DNA from: Nymphaea colorata
Taxonomy: Eukaryota; Streptophyta; Magnoliopsida; Nymphaeales; Nymphaeaceae
DNA length: 64,000 nucleotides
Direction: 5' to 3'
NCBI RefSeq assembly: GCF_008831285.2
Contig: NC_045151.1
Span: 7,393,682 to 7,457,681, forward strand
The notes under the pieces: model-generated
Seen by the model: the letters and a program-made list of their open reading frames with translations, nothing else
The model's database searches: none
What the model was told of the DNA's origin: nothing
Position numbers and translations under genes: made by a program
Part shown: one piece after another, positions 44,301-57,077 of the stretch
Numbering within the stretch: position 1 is the stretch's first letter
Layout: every line of letters starts with the position of its first letter

Positions 44301-47251
44301 AATCTTTTATCAGTTGGACAATTGATTAATGATTTACATTGTCGTGTTACATTTGACTCTGGTGTATGTTCATTTCAGGACTTGCAAACTAGGAAGACGA
44401 TTGGTGGAGGCTATGAGAAAGGGGGCATCTACTTCCTGTCTGATTCTGTGGGTATTGCAGCCGTCTCGACTTCTTCATTGTCCTCCTCCTTCTAGTGGCA
44501 TCTCAGACTTGGTCATCCATCTGTCTCCAAGCTCCGTCACCTACTTCCTCATCTATCAGTTCCAAAGTCGTTCCAGTGTGAGGCCTGTCAACTTGGCAAG
44601 CACACCCGTAGCAGTTATTCATCGAGTCTTAGTCCGTCCAGTTGTGGACTATTTGATCTTCTTCATGTTGATGTGTGGGGTTCTAGCAGAGTTGCTAGTA
44701 GGTCTAGATTTCGTTATTTCCTCGTTATTGTTGATGATTATTCTCGAGTCACTTGGGTTTTTCTTTTGAAAGAAAGGTATGAGGTCATATGTACTCTCAA
44801 GAACCTTATTATTGAAATAAAGACTCAGTTTGGTATTCTTGTTAAAAGCTTTTGCACTGATAATGCTCTTGAGTTCAAGGCATCTACCTTAATGAAATGT
44901 TACTCTGATAATGGCATTTCTCCTCAGTTTACTTGTCCCCATACCTCCCAACAAAATGGAGTAGCTGAGCGAAAACATCGCCAACTTTTAAATGTGGCAC
45001 AGTCCTTAATGCTTCATACTAATCTACCTGCATATTTTTGGGGAATGCCATCCTCATTGCCTGTTACTTGACCAACCGTTTACCCTCATCCTCCATTGAC
45101 AACAAGGTTCCCATTAAACTTGTGTAGCCACAACGATCCTTGTTTCCAGTAGCTCCCAAAGTATTTGGTTGCACATGCTTCGTTAACATACTTGGACCCA
45201 CACGTGATAAATTGGGTGCCCAAGCCATTAAGTGTATCTTTATTGGCTACTCCAGAAATCATAAAGGTTACAAATGCTTTGACCCCTTGACTCAAAAGGA
45301 GTATATCAGTGCGGATGTGACATTCTTTGAGTCTCAGCCTTATTATAGTTCTCCACTTACCTCTACTGAGATGCCATTGTCATCTTACCCACTACCTATT
45401 CCTTCTATTCCTTTGGAGTCATTCCCTTTCGAGTCTCATTCTGGGGATTCTCTCGTTGTAGTGTCCAAGTTTCGTGATCCTCCGCTGGTCTACACACGTC
45501 GACAGGACCCTTCTCATGATCCTTCCCCAACCGCTTCTCAGGAGGTAAGTACATCTGAAGTGAGTATACCTAGTCCATCTGATCTCTGTCAGGACTTACC
45601 TATTGCTCTTTGTAAAGGCAAGTGACAATGTACCCTGCATCCTATATCTCATTTTGTTTCTACTGACGGTGTTGGTAAAAGTATGCAACAGTTTATTCAA
45701 GCTCTGGCGGCCCATGCAGTTCCTACTTGTCACCAACATGCCTTATTAGATGCCCAATGGAGACAAGCTATGCAAGAAGAGATGGATGCATTAGTTCAGC
45801 GAGACACTTGGGAACTTGTTGATCCTCTTCCTGGTTGTGACATTGTTGGCTCCAAGTGGGTATTCACAGTGCAATATAATTCTAATGGTTCTATAGAAAG
45901 ATACAAAGCTCGGTTGGTTGCTAAGGGCTACACGCAGACTTACGGGATTGATTTCTTCGAGACTTTCTCTCCTGTTGCTCGGTTGGGGACCATTCGTCTT
46001 ATCATCTCTGTGGCTGTACACTATAACTGGCACATGTACCTGCTTAATATCAAAAATGATTTTTTGTACGGTGATCTCGATGAGACTGTCTATATGCAAC
46101 AACCACCAGGGTTTGAACGACAGGGGGAGTGTGGAAAAGTGTGCAAACTGAAGAAAGCTATTTATGGACTCAAGCAGAGTCCTCGTGCTTGGTTTCACAA
46201 GTTCGCTGAGGTAGTCTCAAACTATGGTTTTGCGAGATCCCCTCTTGATCATTCTCTGTTTATCAAGAAGAATTCCAGGGGTATGACCGTTCTAGTGGTT
46301 TATGTTGATGATATTATCTTGACAGGTGACTCCGATCAAGAAATTTCTGATACAAAGTTGTTGCTTCAAAAACACTTTGTGACGAAAGATCTTGGTCAAC
46401 TACGATATTTCTTGGGAATAGAGGTGGCTCGCAAGAGGGAAGTTGTAGTTCTCTCTCAACGAAAGTATGTTCTGGATTTATTGTAAGACACCAGGATGCT
46501 AGGAGCTAAACCGGCCAATCTACCTATGAATCCACGCATACATCTTTATGATAACAAATCAGAATTAGTCGATTCTCGATCATACAGGTCTCTTATTGGA
46601 AAGCTCCTCTATGTTACTGTGACCAGACCAGACATTAGTTTTGCAGTGGGGTGACTAAGTCAATTTATGGAAAGACCCAGGAAAGTTCATTGGGATGCTG
46701 CTTTAATGGTGGTCAAATATCTGAAATCATCTCCTGGCAAAGGACTTTTGTTCACAAAAGGCAAGACCCTGGAAGTGGAAGCCTATAGTGATGCTGACTA
46801 TGCTGGCTCAGTCGAAGACAGGAAATCTACCACATGATTCTGTGTATTTGTGGGAGGCAACCTTATATCCTGGAGAAGCAAAAAGCAAGGTGTGGTGTCA
46901 AGATCTAGTGCAGAATTTGAATACAGAGCTATGGCTCAAACTGCCGCTGAAATGACTTGGGCTAAATCCATATTATCTAGCCTAAGTGTGTCGATTTTGC
47001 TTCCCATGAAGATGCATTGTGACAATCGAGCAGCCACATACATTGCGAATAATCTACTTTTCATTGAGTGAACTAAACATATTGAAGTGGACTGCCATTA
47101 CATTCGGGATCTCGTTCAAGGAGGAACCATAACCACCATTCATGTATCATCAGAAGATTAAGCTGCAGATGTCTTCACTAAGGCTCTTCCTATTGGTGAC
47201 TATTCTAGATGTTGTGACAAGCTGAACATGATTAATATGTATGCTCCAACT
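44301..47251 (+). pseudogene. Copia element 3 pol, broken
   Basis: Pieces in order: 44329-44769 and 44673-45071 (two frames) with GGGYEKGG, the integrase core FRYFLVIVDDYSRVTWVFLL, then TDNALEFKAS and QQNGVAERKHRQLLN; 45140-45625, the integrase C-terminus (GCTCFVNILGP; CIFIGYSRNHKGYKCFDPL); 45683-46486, reverse transcriptase with MYLLNIKNDFLYGDL and VYVDDIILTGDS; and 46850-47071, RNase H with SKKQGVVSRSSAEFEYRAMA and CDNRAATYIANN. Breaks include frameshifts at about 44700 and 45070, and stops at 45622, 46484, about 46652, about 46834 and about 47069. Not functional. Confidence 0.92.
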
Positions 47252-47454
47252 TGAGGGGGAGTGTTGAATTAGAAGAGTTTATGTTTCTAGGTGGTTCTTT
47301 GCAATATTTAATAGTTAGGAGGTCTCTTTAAACATTCCTCTATTTTCTGTTGATGTCTTTGTAAATCTCTTTTCAACCCTAATTTCTTTATTATGGAGAT
47401 TAGGGTTAGTGAATGAAGTTACGTTTTCTCTCTCTAAGGCTGCCGGCTGTAACA
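44301..47454 (+). mobile_element. Copia element 3: 5'-truncated plus-strand copia with one LTR
   Basis: Starts abruptly inside the protease/pre-integrase region (NLLSVGQLINDLHCRV) at the edge of LTR A3. It runs through integrase, reverse transcriptase and RNase H to a polypurine tract (TTGAGGGGGAG, 47251-47261) and a single 193-base 3' LTR at 47262-47454 (TGTTGAATTAG...CTGTAACA). The following base starts the right part of LTR A2, which shows it was inserted there. The 5' LTR, leader, gag and protease are gone. Its LTR and proteins are related to, but clearly distinct from, those of elements 2 and 4. Confidence 0.9.
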
Positions 47455-48120
47455 ATTCGAGTGATCCTCAAGTAGCTAAAATCCTTCAATGCAGTCACAC
47501 CAATGCATTCTAGTCCTTGTTATAAGGAAAAATTGTGTCCCCAAACTGCAATCCAATCCAACAACAATAAATAGGGTAAGATTTAGCGAAAGAGAGGTCA
47601 AAAAAAGGGTTTGTCGTTAGAAGAACCCCATGGTAGCTGCGAGGGTGGCTGAAGACGAGTGAGACAGAGGGTTCGGGCAGAGGGGAGAGACAAGCAGAGA
47701 GGGGAAATCGAGCGGGGAAATGGGGGAGATGGTGAGGAGGAGACAGAAGGGACGAGAGAGCTCGAGCAAAGAGGGAGAGGGAGAGAAATCGTGTGGGCAG
47801 AAGGAGGGCGCTGATGGAAAGGAGAGAAGGCTGCGCAGGAGGGAGGAGGAGAAGAAGGAAGAGTAAGGAGGAGGCTGGGAGAAGTCAGAAGCCTCACCTG
47901 AGCACCACTGCCGCCGTTCTCGTCGCTGCCCTGCACCAACCTCCGTCTTTTTCTTCTTCTTTGCGTTGGCACGAGAGGCAACAAAGGGGGACTGAGAGGA
48001 AGACGAGGGAGAAGAGGGAAAGACGAGGGAGAAGAGGGCGTCCGACCCACACGCAGGTGGGTTCGGGTTTGGGTCTGGACCCAATTTGGTCCACCTGCAG
48101 AAGTCGAGTGTTACACCATA

Positions 48121-50982
48121 AGTCTGAGTATACCCTTTTGCGACAAGAGGGGCCTTGAACCTTTCAACTGAACCATCAGAGTGATACTTGATGGTGAATA
48201 CCCATCGTGATCCAACCACATTACAGTGCGTCGGGGGGTCTACCAAATCCCAAGTCTATGAGAAAGAAGAACATCCATTTCCTCCTGCATGGCTTGTCGC
48301 CAACGTGGATCTAACAAGACGTGATGGTGAGAAGATGGGATAACATGACTAGATAGAGCTTGATCAAACTGCACCAAACTTGTACTCAGATGGGTGGTAG
48401 AGACAGAATTAGAAATAGGATGTAATGTGCACTGTCACTTGCCCTTGCGAATGACAATAGGGAGATCTGCTGCAGAATGGTCATAATTTAAACCTGAGTC
48501 AGTCTTATAAGTGGAGCTTACCTCTTGAGACGATGCTGGTGGACGGTTGAGGGAGGGACCTAGACGACGAGTGTAAACCAACGGAGGATCAAGAAAACGT
48601 TCATGTGGCCTAGGTTGAGATGGTGGAAATGACTCAAGTGACGCTGGTGGAATAGGAAGAGGTATAGGTACATGCATCTCAGACGGAGAGGGACTTGACG
48701 GAGGAAAATAAGGATGAGACTCAAAGAAGGTAACATCCGCACTGATAATGTCTTTCTTAGTCAGGGGATCAAAGCATTTATATCCTTTTTGATTGGCTGA
48801 GTAGCCAATAAAGACACATTTGATGGCTTGGGCGGCAAGTTTATTTTTGTTTGGGCTGAGGATGTGCAAAGCAAGTGCATCCAAAAACTTTGGGAGGTAA
48901 ATGAAATATTGAACGCCCTGGATATAGAATTTGAATGGGAATACGTTCTTGGATGGAGGAAGAGGTAATCTATTAATGAGGTAACATGCAGTAAGAATAG
49001 CATCACCCCAAAAATAGGCAGGCATGTGAGAATGTAAGGGTACGAGCCACATTTAGGAGTTGTCGATGTTTGGTTCGGCTACACCATTTTGTTGGGACAT
49101 ATGTGGACAAATATATTGAGGTCGAATTCCATGGTTGACATAAAACTGAAGTAGAATGGAGGATTTGAATTCAAGAGCATTATCAGTGCGAATATTTTTG
49201 ACAATGAGTCCAAATTGAGTTTTTATTTCCTTGGTAAAATTTTGAAGAATACATATGACTTCAGATCTTTCCTTTAACCCTTAACAAGAAAACCCAACAG
49301 ACTCTAGTAAAATCATCAACTAGAACAAGATAATATCAAAAACATGATCGAAAAGGAACCCGACTAGGACCCCATACATCCACATGAATAAAATCAAACA
49401 GACTCTGACTCAAAGGAAAGACGCTCCGTGTATGCTTGCCCAACTGATGTAGGAATATCTGGGAACATGCGACGAAGTTTTGGTACTGACGGATGACCCA
49501 AACTGAGATGCCATTGGAAAGGAGAAGGCTTCGAATGGACTGAAGATGCAAGAACATCAATTGGGATCGATAGAAAATAAAGTCCCTCACGTTCATGGCC
49601 GCCACTAATAATCTTCCCAGTTAGTAAGTTCTGAAAAGAACAAGAACCAGGGTAAAAAATGACTTTACACTTTAAATCAATAGATATCTGTTTAACAGAT
49701 AACAAGTTAACAAGAAACTGAGGAGCATAGCACACGCGTAACAGTGCCTAAACGTGGGAGGTAGACATCACCGCTGCCCAAAACAGGGGACAGCTTGCCA
49801 TCAGCCAGCCTGACATGCAGCGGTGTAGAGAATCTGACAAAAGATAAAAAATTCTGTGGTTGATTACAACAATGTCTAGAAGCACCAGAATCTATCATCC
49901 ATGTCATTCCTGGATCATCAGTAGAAGTACCAACAGAGAATGCTGAGTCTATAACAGTAGCATCGATAGATGTAGAAGCAGATGTAGAGGCAGACCTCTG
50001 AGCAAGAACACGATCATATTCATTCTTACTTAAGTTAAGGGAATATGACATGGATATAGAAGGATCAGTAGAAGAATCAACCATATATATTGTTGCCTTT
50101 GAATGGGCTGCTTGGGATGAAGAAGGACCTTTGCCAGTGGCGATTCTGCCTCCACCACGTCCAGGGGAGAGATTCAAACAGAGGTGAGGATGCTTGTCCC
50201 AACAACGATCCTCTAGATAACCAATTTTAGCACAATAGGAGCACTGAAATCTGCCACGTCCTGCACCACGACCTGTACTACGTCCCCTAGTGCCAACAAA
50301 AGAACTAGGGCCCCGTCCTCCTGATATCACAAGTGTAGAGACTGGTGTGTCATGCGTATTTGAGAAAGAGTGGCTGGAAGACGACTAAGCCTATTATACG
50401 TGTCTGCTAGATCTGGAAGATCACTGCATGTGAGAATTTGAGACTTTGCCACAGAGTATTCTGAAGATAGGCCAGACAGGAACTTCGCTACTATACCAGT
50501 TTCAAAGTGTGATGCATAACAATGCTAGCAAGGTGGACGAAGAGCCTTTAGCCGTTCATATGCAGCAGTCAATGTAGCAAAATACTCTGATCCCCTTGCC
50601 GTATGTTGCATAACTCCTCTTCTAGTTGTTGGATTTTAACTACATTAGTGGCATGCGAGTATGTCTTCCTCAAGAAAGACTACATATCCTTGGCCTTGGT
50701 ATAATATGCAATAGTTGGGGCTATATGAGACTCCACACTATTCATAATCCAAGACATAACAATATAATTATCTTCATCCCACGCAGCATATATCATTTTT
50801 TTTTCAGTAGGTTCATCATCCTCAAGAATATATTTCTTCCTATAACCAGCCACCGACATTATGAATACCCTAAACCATATTTCATAATTTGAACTATTAA
50901 GCTTGATCGTGGTTCCATAAGAGAAGGAATTTCCATCCATCTTGTACTCAGTAGACCCTTCAGATTTACTGTTTTCAGCCAT
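48121..50982 (-). pseudogene. Copia element 2, 5' part (gag, protease, integrase), broken
   Basis: Minus-strand pieces in order from the right: Gag 50982-50680 (NSSNYEIWFRVFIMSVAGYR); zinc knuckle CSYCAKIGYLEDRCW and protease WMIDSGASRHCC within 50330-49707; integrase pieces within 49735-49336 (HLSLGHPSVPKL; FDFIHVDVWGPSRVPF); the post-integrase region 49052-48435; and the start of reverse transcriptase near 48246 (VVGSRWVFTIKYHSDGS) running into the nested insertion. Relative to element 4 it has frameshifts, a lost stretch in the integrase zinc region and internal stops. In the zinc knuckle the central glycine-histidine reads GY, losing the metal-binding histidine. Confidence 0.9.
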
Positions 50983-51916
50983 AGTAAATAAAGAAGATCA
51001 GATTGGCGCACAAGTTAAGAGGCTGGGAAATCATTGTCACTTACAGGTTTGAACAGAAAACGAAATGTATTGATCACTTAATATTAGAGAAATATCAATT
51101 GCGACACAGGCGAATCTGGAAAAGAAACTTATAACTCCAATATCGGATCTGAAACTCTATAGATTAGGCAACAATATAGAATAATTTGTTTCAGCCGATG
51201 ACTGAAACTCAATATCAGATCTGAAAGTTTATAGACCAGGCTTCTATATTGAATAAACTGTTTCAGCCGATGACTGGAATTTCTTCACCAATCGACTGAA
51301 GACTGATGCTACTTATAACTACAGTTGTTTCACATAAAACTAGCTGTCCACACGACAAAGGAATCAACGATATCAACTTACAGATCTTGTACTAAGAATC
51401 AGCAGCAGTCCACTCTCACGCAGCCTCACTTTACTGATTTTACATCCACGATCTATAGAAGATTCTGCTCATATCAAAACTGCGTTCACAAACAACATAT
51501 AGACTCCACAAACAGCAGCTTCACAGGTCACGTTGCACCCACAACACTCTGCCTCACATGATCAACATGAAGTTCCAATCACCGTTGAAGTAGCATCCAC
51601 GAGATCAACTTGAGGATATGATCACGCCTTCCACACAGATGTGATCAGGTCCTTCTCCACACGGCACGCCCAAACCCTATTCTCTCACTGTTTCCTTATT
51701 GGGTGACAAAAGGGAATAGAGGATGGGCGATGACAAGATGACAAGAAGGAGGACGAAAGAACTATGAAGAACTCACTTGGCTGTTCGCCGGAAAGGTGGT
51801 CACCAGAAAAACTCACCCTGCTGTCGACGCCACACCTTGTTCTGATACCATGTTACGAGAGAGAGAGAGAGCCGACAAGGATTCTTCATTAACGTAACCC
51901 TAATCTCTATTAAAAG

Positions 51917-52297
51917 TGTAAATTCTTTCGTGCATTGGCACTTCATGTTTTCTGAAGTGTGCTTGCTACTAGCAAGTCTTGGCCAAGTCAACATCGAGTT
52001 TCAAACTTCGAGTCCCTCTATTGGGTTGACTTGGCAAGTAGCAGAGTCGAGCCAAGTCAATGAGTTGGCTCAACGAGTTTTCGAATACTGACAAAGACCA
52101 AAATATCATAAGGGTTTAGAAATCAAGATCTTGAAGTTTGCTAGCATCCTCCGAATAAAGCAAAGTTTGCTAGCATCCTCCAAATAAATTCCTAAAACGA
52201 AGCTATAGCTTTGATCCTTCGGTATTCCATTGCTAGTCCCTATTTGCAAGTTTAGTTCTCGATTCTTGCCACCTGAAGAAAAGTGATGGGTTGTGAC
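51917..52297. other. Short spacer between copia element 2 and hAT-like element H2
   Basis: Contains GTCGAGCCAAGTCAATGAGT-type motifs related to those near 38490-38575. Part of the missing copia 2 LTR should be here but is not. The last 8 bases, GTTGTGAC, are the left target duplication of H2. No gene was seen. Confidence 0.5.
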
Positions 52298-55200
52298 CTA
52301 TGTCACACGGGTACTCCTCTTAAGGAGGAGTACCCGCACGGTACCGGTACGACACCGGTACCGGTACGGGTACAGTACTGGGTATGCCATTAATGAGGCG
52401 TTGACCGAACCCAAGTCTACTTTCGTCCGTTTTCAAACTCTGTCAAAGTTGACCGAGTCTAAAGTTGTCCGTTTTAAATCTTAACGTTTTTTCATTTTAA
52501 CGTTTTAAACTATTGTAACGTAAAATTTTTTGAAACCCTATTCGCCCTTTTTCATTTTGTTTGGTTTCATTCCTTCATCTCTCACCGACGAAGGCAGCGG
52601 CGAAGGCAGGGGCAGGCAGCGACGAACAGCGACGGAAGGCGGCGGCAGGCAGCGACCGGCGACGGCAGGTGTTCAACGGCAACAGTATTTGGTTTTTTTC
52701 ATTTTTTTCTCATTTTCTGTCGAGCTTCTGAGCCTTCCATTGCCTGTCGAGCTTCAGAGCTTTTGTTTGTGCTTCTGCTTCTTTTATTGATCTCTCATCT
52801 CTCCGACCATCACTCACCAATCACCATATTCACCACCCACAATCTCTCTCTCTCTCTCTGTGGCTCGCAAGTTTTCCATATTCCATTTTCTTTTCATATT
52901 CTAGACAGTAGCATGTGGTTGGCGTTTAGAACCAGGCGACCCAAAGGTGTGTGCTGTGGCAATAATATGTGTTGTCATAAACAACGCATTTTATAGGGTA
53001 TGAATCTTTTCAACACAAAAAATTACAGTTATTGTTAAGTGATTGTCGGAAATGGCTGAACCTAAGCATTTTAATACGTAGTAGCATCAGTTTTCTGGGC
53101 ACATGATAGATCCCAGCTCTCTGTGTTTTGGTTTCTCCTCCATTATTCTCTACTGCTGTGACAGATCATTTTACTATGTATTGGTTTGGAGGACTTTATT
53201 CATCTTTTGATTAGGGCTTTCGATCGTTGCTTAAGCGGCACTTTGACAGTCCATTAAGTTTATGAATATGTTATTCTGTTTGTGACTTTTTTGTTACACC
53301 CCGACCTTTTGACACACAACCATTTTTTTTTCTAAACATCAAACATCGAGGTGTGACTACACAACAGTTCAAAAGAAATGAGCCAAGCAATTCAAAACAA
53401 TGGGGCGAACTTTCATTTATAGAACAACGTCATTTCATACAAAATCACATCCCTATACATGACAAAAATGCCCCAAAATCCTAACATTGATGCCTAACAA
53501 AATAAGACATCAATACAAACGAAGCAAGACGCGCTGACACTATACAAACAAAACCCAAAACCTCCCCAGTAGGACGTGAGTGAAGCCATCTGCTCAACCT
53601 GCTGCCCGGGGTCCGCCAAAACCTGAAAAAGAAAACAACTGAAGGCTCAGCCTTTGTAGTATGGAAACAAGCCAGGAAAATGTCAAACCTTCTCAAGTAA
53701 GGCTCAAATAAGAGAACAAATATCAACCCATCTATCATCATGTCGTGTCAGAGTACGACTCGTAAAGGCCACTTGATGGCCACACTAACACAATGTCAAT
53801 CACATGCGAAGCATGTTTAAACATAACACTTGCATTCAGATCATTCACATACACATCAGTCAGATGCATTCCATTATATACATCACATTTTCATTAACTT
53901 CAATGTATTAACAGTTCCTGTCGGTGCAAACACAGGCACATGCACACCGCGGGCGGCCTACAGCCGAGAGACAACCCCCGTGGTGGCCCAGAACAGTATG
54001 GATCCATCCATCCGCTGCAGCGGTAGAGCACTCATCCATGGATGTGTGAGTTCCAAGGAGAGACACTCAGCCTTCCCTAGGACACCCAGGTTGGGAAGGC
54101 GGGAGCCTACGCTCCAAGCACATCACACAACAGAACCCTGGGGCCTTGCACCGCCTGCGCTCCGAACAGGCGAGACCAGTGGCAAAAGCGGGACAACTCC
54201 CAAACACATAGCCACATCCCACTGGCCTCTCATCTCGTATTCATTCATTCTTATCATTATAGTTACACATTCACAAGATGACTGATTAGTACATGAGGTT
54301 AGTACACTTTACGAGTGCACCCATACCTCCAATTACCTCCACATGAGGTCTATACATACAGTAACAGTCATTGCTAGCCGTTATACCATACGGGTACAGC
54401 TACCCTCCAAATCATCCATTTGCATCATTGCCCATGGCAATGTATATGCAACAACATACACATTCATAACAATCATCTCATCAATCACATCAATCATATC
54501 TTTGAAAAACTTAGTCAAACCACAGAGAGTAGTCTCGATCTGCGGTTGGCTCGTAGCTGTCCTATGCAGTTATCATTCTATGATGCTTTCTAATGCACAA
54601 TTGGGGTCGAGGAGACACTCGACTCGATACCCTGCCTCATCTGTCCTAAACAGTTATCAGTTCTAGCATGCACATGCAAATGCGTCATTTTCAAAACAAA
54701 CTACTAATAGCCTTTCAAAATAGTTCATGTTATATATCAAAACATACATATACTCATTCACGAAACAATCAATCAATTCACATCTCCCAGTCATACCTGT
54801 GGCGCGCTCACAGTCATACATTTGCCCAGGCATGGATTTGCCTGGAATGTCGCCATACCTGTGGCGCGCTCACCAACTTCTTCAAAACTCCTCGAGCTTT
54901 GAACTCAAGCTCGATGGGACGTGCCCGGTGTACCTGAAAACATAAGCCAAAGGTAAGATTCCTACTAGATACCTAAACAATTCAAACAAATACAAATAGA
55001 ATCATTGAGGCACGTGTCATCGCCTCAAGAGGGGGGTCGACGGGTAGTGTCGACCAACAAGCTCTCCATTAGGCCTCCTCCTTACAACTAGACGTTGGCA
55101 CAAAATATCAAAACTCACAGCCATCAATCAATCCATCACTAACACCTTCCTCAATAACGTTCTTTAATTAAGACATCAACCCCAAAGTCACCTCCAAAAA

Positions 55201-56314
55201 CGTATATTTCCCCAATTAACTTCATGACACACCCGTTCACAAAAGCATGCGCTACGTGCATCCTAAGACTGTTCTAAATCTTCCCTACAACCTCACAATC
55301 TCTACCATGCTTCCCTAATGCTTCGAAAATTAATCCATCATGCTTAAATGATCATCAAAAGTATGAATCTTCGTTTTCCAACATAATCCTAAGCTTTCCC
55401 CCAAAAACAAAATCACTAACATGTGTTCCAAATAATCAATTCTAAGCTCTAGCATGCTCAAACAATAATTATACATGCTTTTAAAGATAACATTCAATAA
55501 TTTGAGCTTGATTAGGTCTAGCTCACCCCAAATCAAAAGTCCAAACTGCTGCAACGCCTTCGACAACCACCTCAATCGTCCAATTGATCCCCAACCAACA
55601 AAAATCGTGCCCAGCCTCCACCACCAACACCCCTAGTCGCTGCTATGAGGAAAAATGAACACTTCCCCCAAGCTGAAAATCGATCAACAGTGATAAAATT
55701 AGTGAAAACGAGTGCTCAGTTGGGGAAAAAGGGAAAATCGGATAGAAAATAGGGAGAGAGTGCTCACGAAGGGACCGTGTGGGCTGGGAGAGGCGCTGAC
55801 AGAAAAGGGGAGACAGAGAGAGGGGGGTTCGGACCAAAAAGGGAAAAACGGCGATGGGGGTGAGAGAAGAGAGAGAGTAGGTGGGGGAGTGAGAGTGAGT
55901 GAGGAGAGGGATCGTGTGAAGAAGAGGGCACGAGAGAAAAGAGGGAGACGGCCAGAGAGAGTCATGCGGGGGAGACGACAGACAGTGGGAGAGGGAGGAG
56001 GGAAAAGAAAACGGGAAGAAGAAGAGGAGAAAAGAGAGGAAGAGGCAGGGGACGACAGGGTTCACCTCAAGTGCCGCCGTCGCCGTCGCCGTCGCCGCCG
56101 TCGTCACCGTCGCCGTCGCCGCCGTCGTCACCGTCGCCGCCTTCTTCTTCCCTGAGTTCCGGTCGTGGGTAAGGAAGAGACGATACGAGGAAAACGGTGG
56201 AGAAGAGAAAGCGAGGGAGGAGAGACGGTGTCGGGCTCCTCGCGCGTGGGGCTAGGGTCCGGGTCTGGACCCTGACCCGACCCGCTCTGCCCAAAACGCT
56301 GAGCGTTACATTTT

Positions 56315-56385
<71 letters not shown>

Positions 56386-56457
56386 TGTGTATATACGGCC
56401 GTACCCCCGCACCCAAGTTTTTTAAAAATGATCCGTACCCGTACCTATGTGACATAG
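52298..56457. mobile_element. hAT-like non-autonomous element H2, split by a solo LTR
   Basis: The left terminus is CTATGTCACACGGGTAC. The right terminus on the minus strand is CTATGTCACATAGGTAC. The octamer GTTGTGAC flanks it exactly (52290-52297 and 56458-56465). Just inside the left end are tandem GGTACCGGTACG units. Just inside the right end is GTACGGCCGTACCCCCGCAC as in H1. Taking out the LTR at 53292-56310 leaves about 1.1 kb, longer than H1 because of an extra GCGACGG-rich segment at 52585-52680. A (TA)n tract of about 60 bases lies at 56319-56381. There is no transposase, so it must be mobilised in trans. Confidence 0.88.
53292..56310. mobile_element. Long solo LTR A1 (3019 bases) inside H2
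   Basis: Starts TGTTACACCCCGACC, ends GAGCGTTACA, and is flanked by TTTTT (53287-53291 and 56311-56315). The related element H1 preserves the empty site (TACTTTTTGATATAT near 31530), which fixes both borders. There is no primer-binding site, polypurine tract or retroviral-type protein, so this is one LTR left after recombination between two. LTRs near 3 kb are usual for plant Ty3-type (Tekay/Del-like) elements, but the family assignment is by size and TGTYACACCCC start only. A (CGCCGT)n tract occupies about 56070-56140. Confidence 0.85.
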
Positions 56458-57077
56458 GTTGTGACTGATCAACAATATCCATTGACAAAGAAAACTTAAT
56501 TTAGCATTTTTGAAAATTTTTACATAACTTCAAGAAAAATTGCTTGGCTCCGCGGGGACATCTTGATAAGATGTTGGGTCTAATCAGATCAAGGTCCAAC
56601 ATGTCTAACTATGTCTGATCACATTCATCTAGGTAGGGTCATGATTGTAATTTTTGTAATTGTTTCATTTTAGACTCTAGATCATTGTGTTGCTTCACTC
56701 TAGACTCTAGATTATTGTGATTGCTTCATTCTAGATTCTTGTAAATTGTATCGAAGGATCATTATATAAATGGGCTGCATGAGAATGTGAGCACTCACTT
56801 CTCTTCCTCATTTCTCTTTTCTTGTTATATCTCTTTAACATTTCCTTTGCTGAAATTGATTGTGGGTATAGTTCGATACCCAAAATCTATCATGGTATCA
56901 GAGCAAAGTTTGGCTGGTTCAACCAAAGAGAATGCTTGAATAGACTTGAAATCTTCTGGTTGGTTTTCTCTATACTCATTCTAACATTGTGCTCCTAACC
57001 CTTCATCTATCTTGACAACATTCTTATATTTCTGTTAGTACTTAGTATATATCTACGTTAATAGATATTTAAATTCT

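Larger units (their letters stand above)
40842..48115. mobile_element. Long LTR A2, split, inserted in copia element 2
   Basis: The left end, TGTCACACCTCAACC at 40842, and the right end, GAGTGTTACA ending at 48115, are flanked by CCATA, a 5-base target duplication typical of LTR retrotransposons. Only the outer parts are A2 sequence: 40842-41322 (481 bases, matching the start of the intact copy at 53292) and 47455-48115 (661 bases, matching its end). Between them lie a second copy of the same LTR (41323-44300) and a copia fragment (44301-47454). A2 was probably a 3-kb solo LTR of a Ty3-type element before these events. Confidence 0.8.
39368..51916 (-). mobile_element. Copia element 2: minus-strand Ty1/copia, split by a 7.3-kb nested insertion
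   Basis: The 3' LTR is 39368-39547 (180 bases, TG...CA), followed by the polypurine-tract complement CCCCCCTCAAG. The 5' LTR begins at 51851, but only 66 bases remain (to 51916) before unrelated sequence, so about 114 bases are lost. The primer-binding-site complement (GTTCTGATACCA) occupies 51839-51850. The body is interrupted at 40842-48115, with the duplication CCATA on both sides (40837-40841 and 48116-48120). Taking the insertion out restores the order seen in copia element 4, and the net length of about 5.3 kb agrees. Elements 2 and 4 belong to one family. Confidence 0.93.

Noticed and set aside
47598-48246. A 209-codon minus-strand frame that begins like reverse transcriptase
   Set aside because: Its first 45 residues are copia 2 reverse transcriptase, but the rest is antisense LTR A2 sequence. 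It is a chance fusion across an insertion border, not a gene.
55643-56155. Frames of 147 and 162 codons in long LTR A1
   Set aside because: Simple-repeat translations (Ala-Thr, Arg-Arg, Ser-Leu) on opposite strands.
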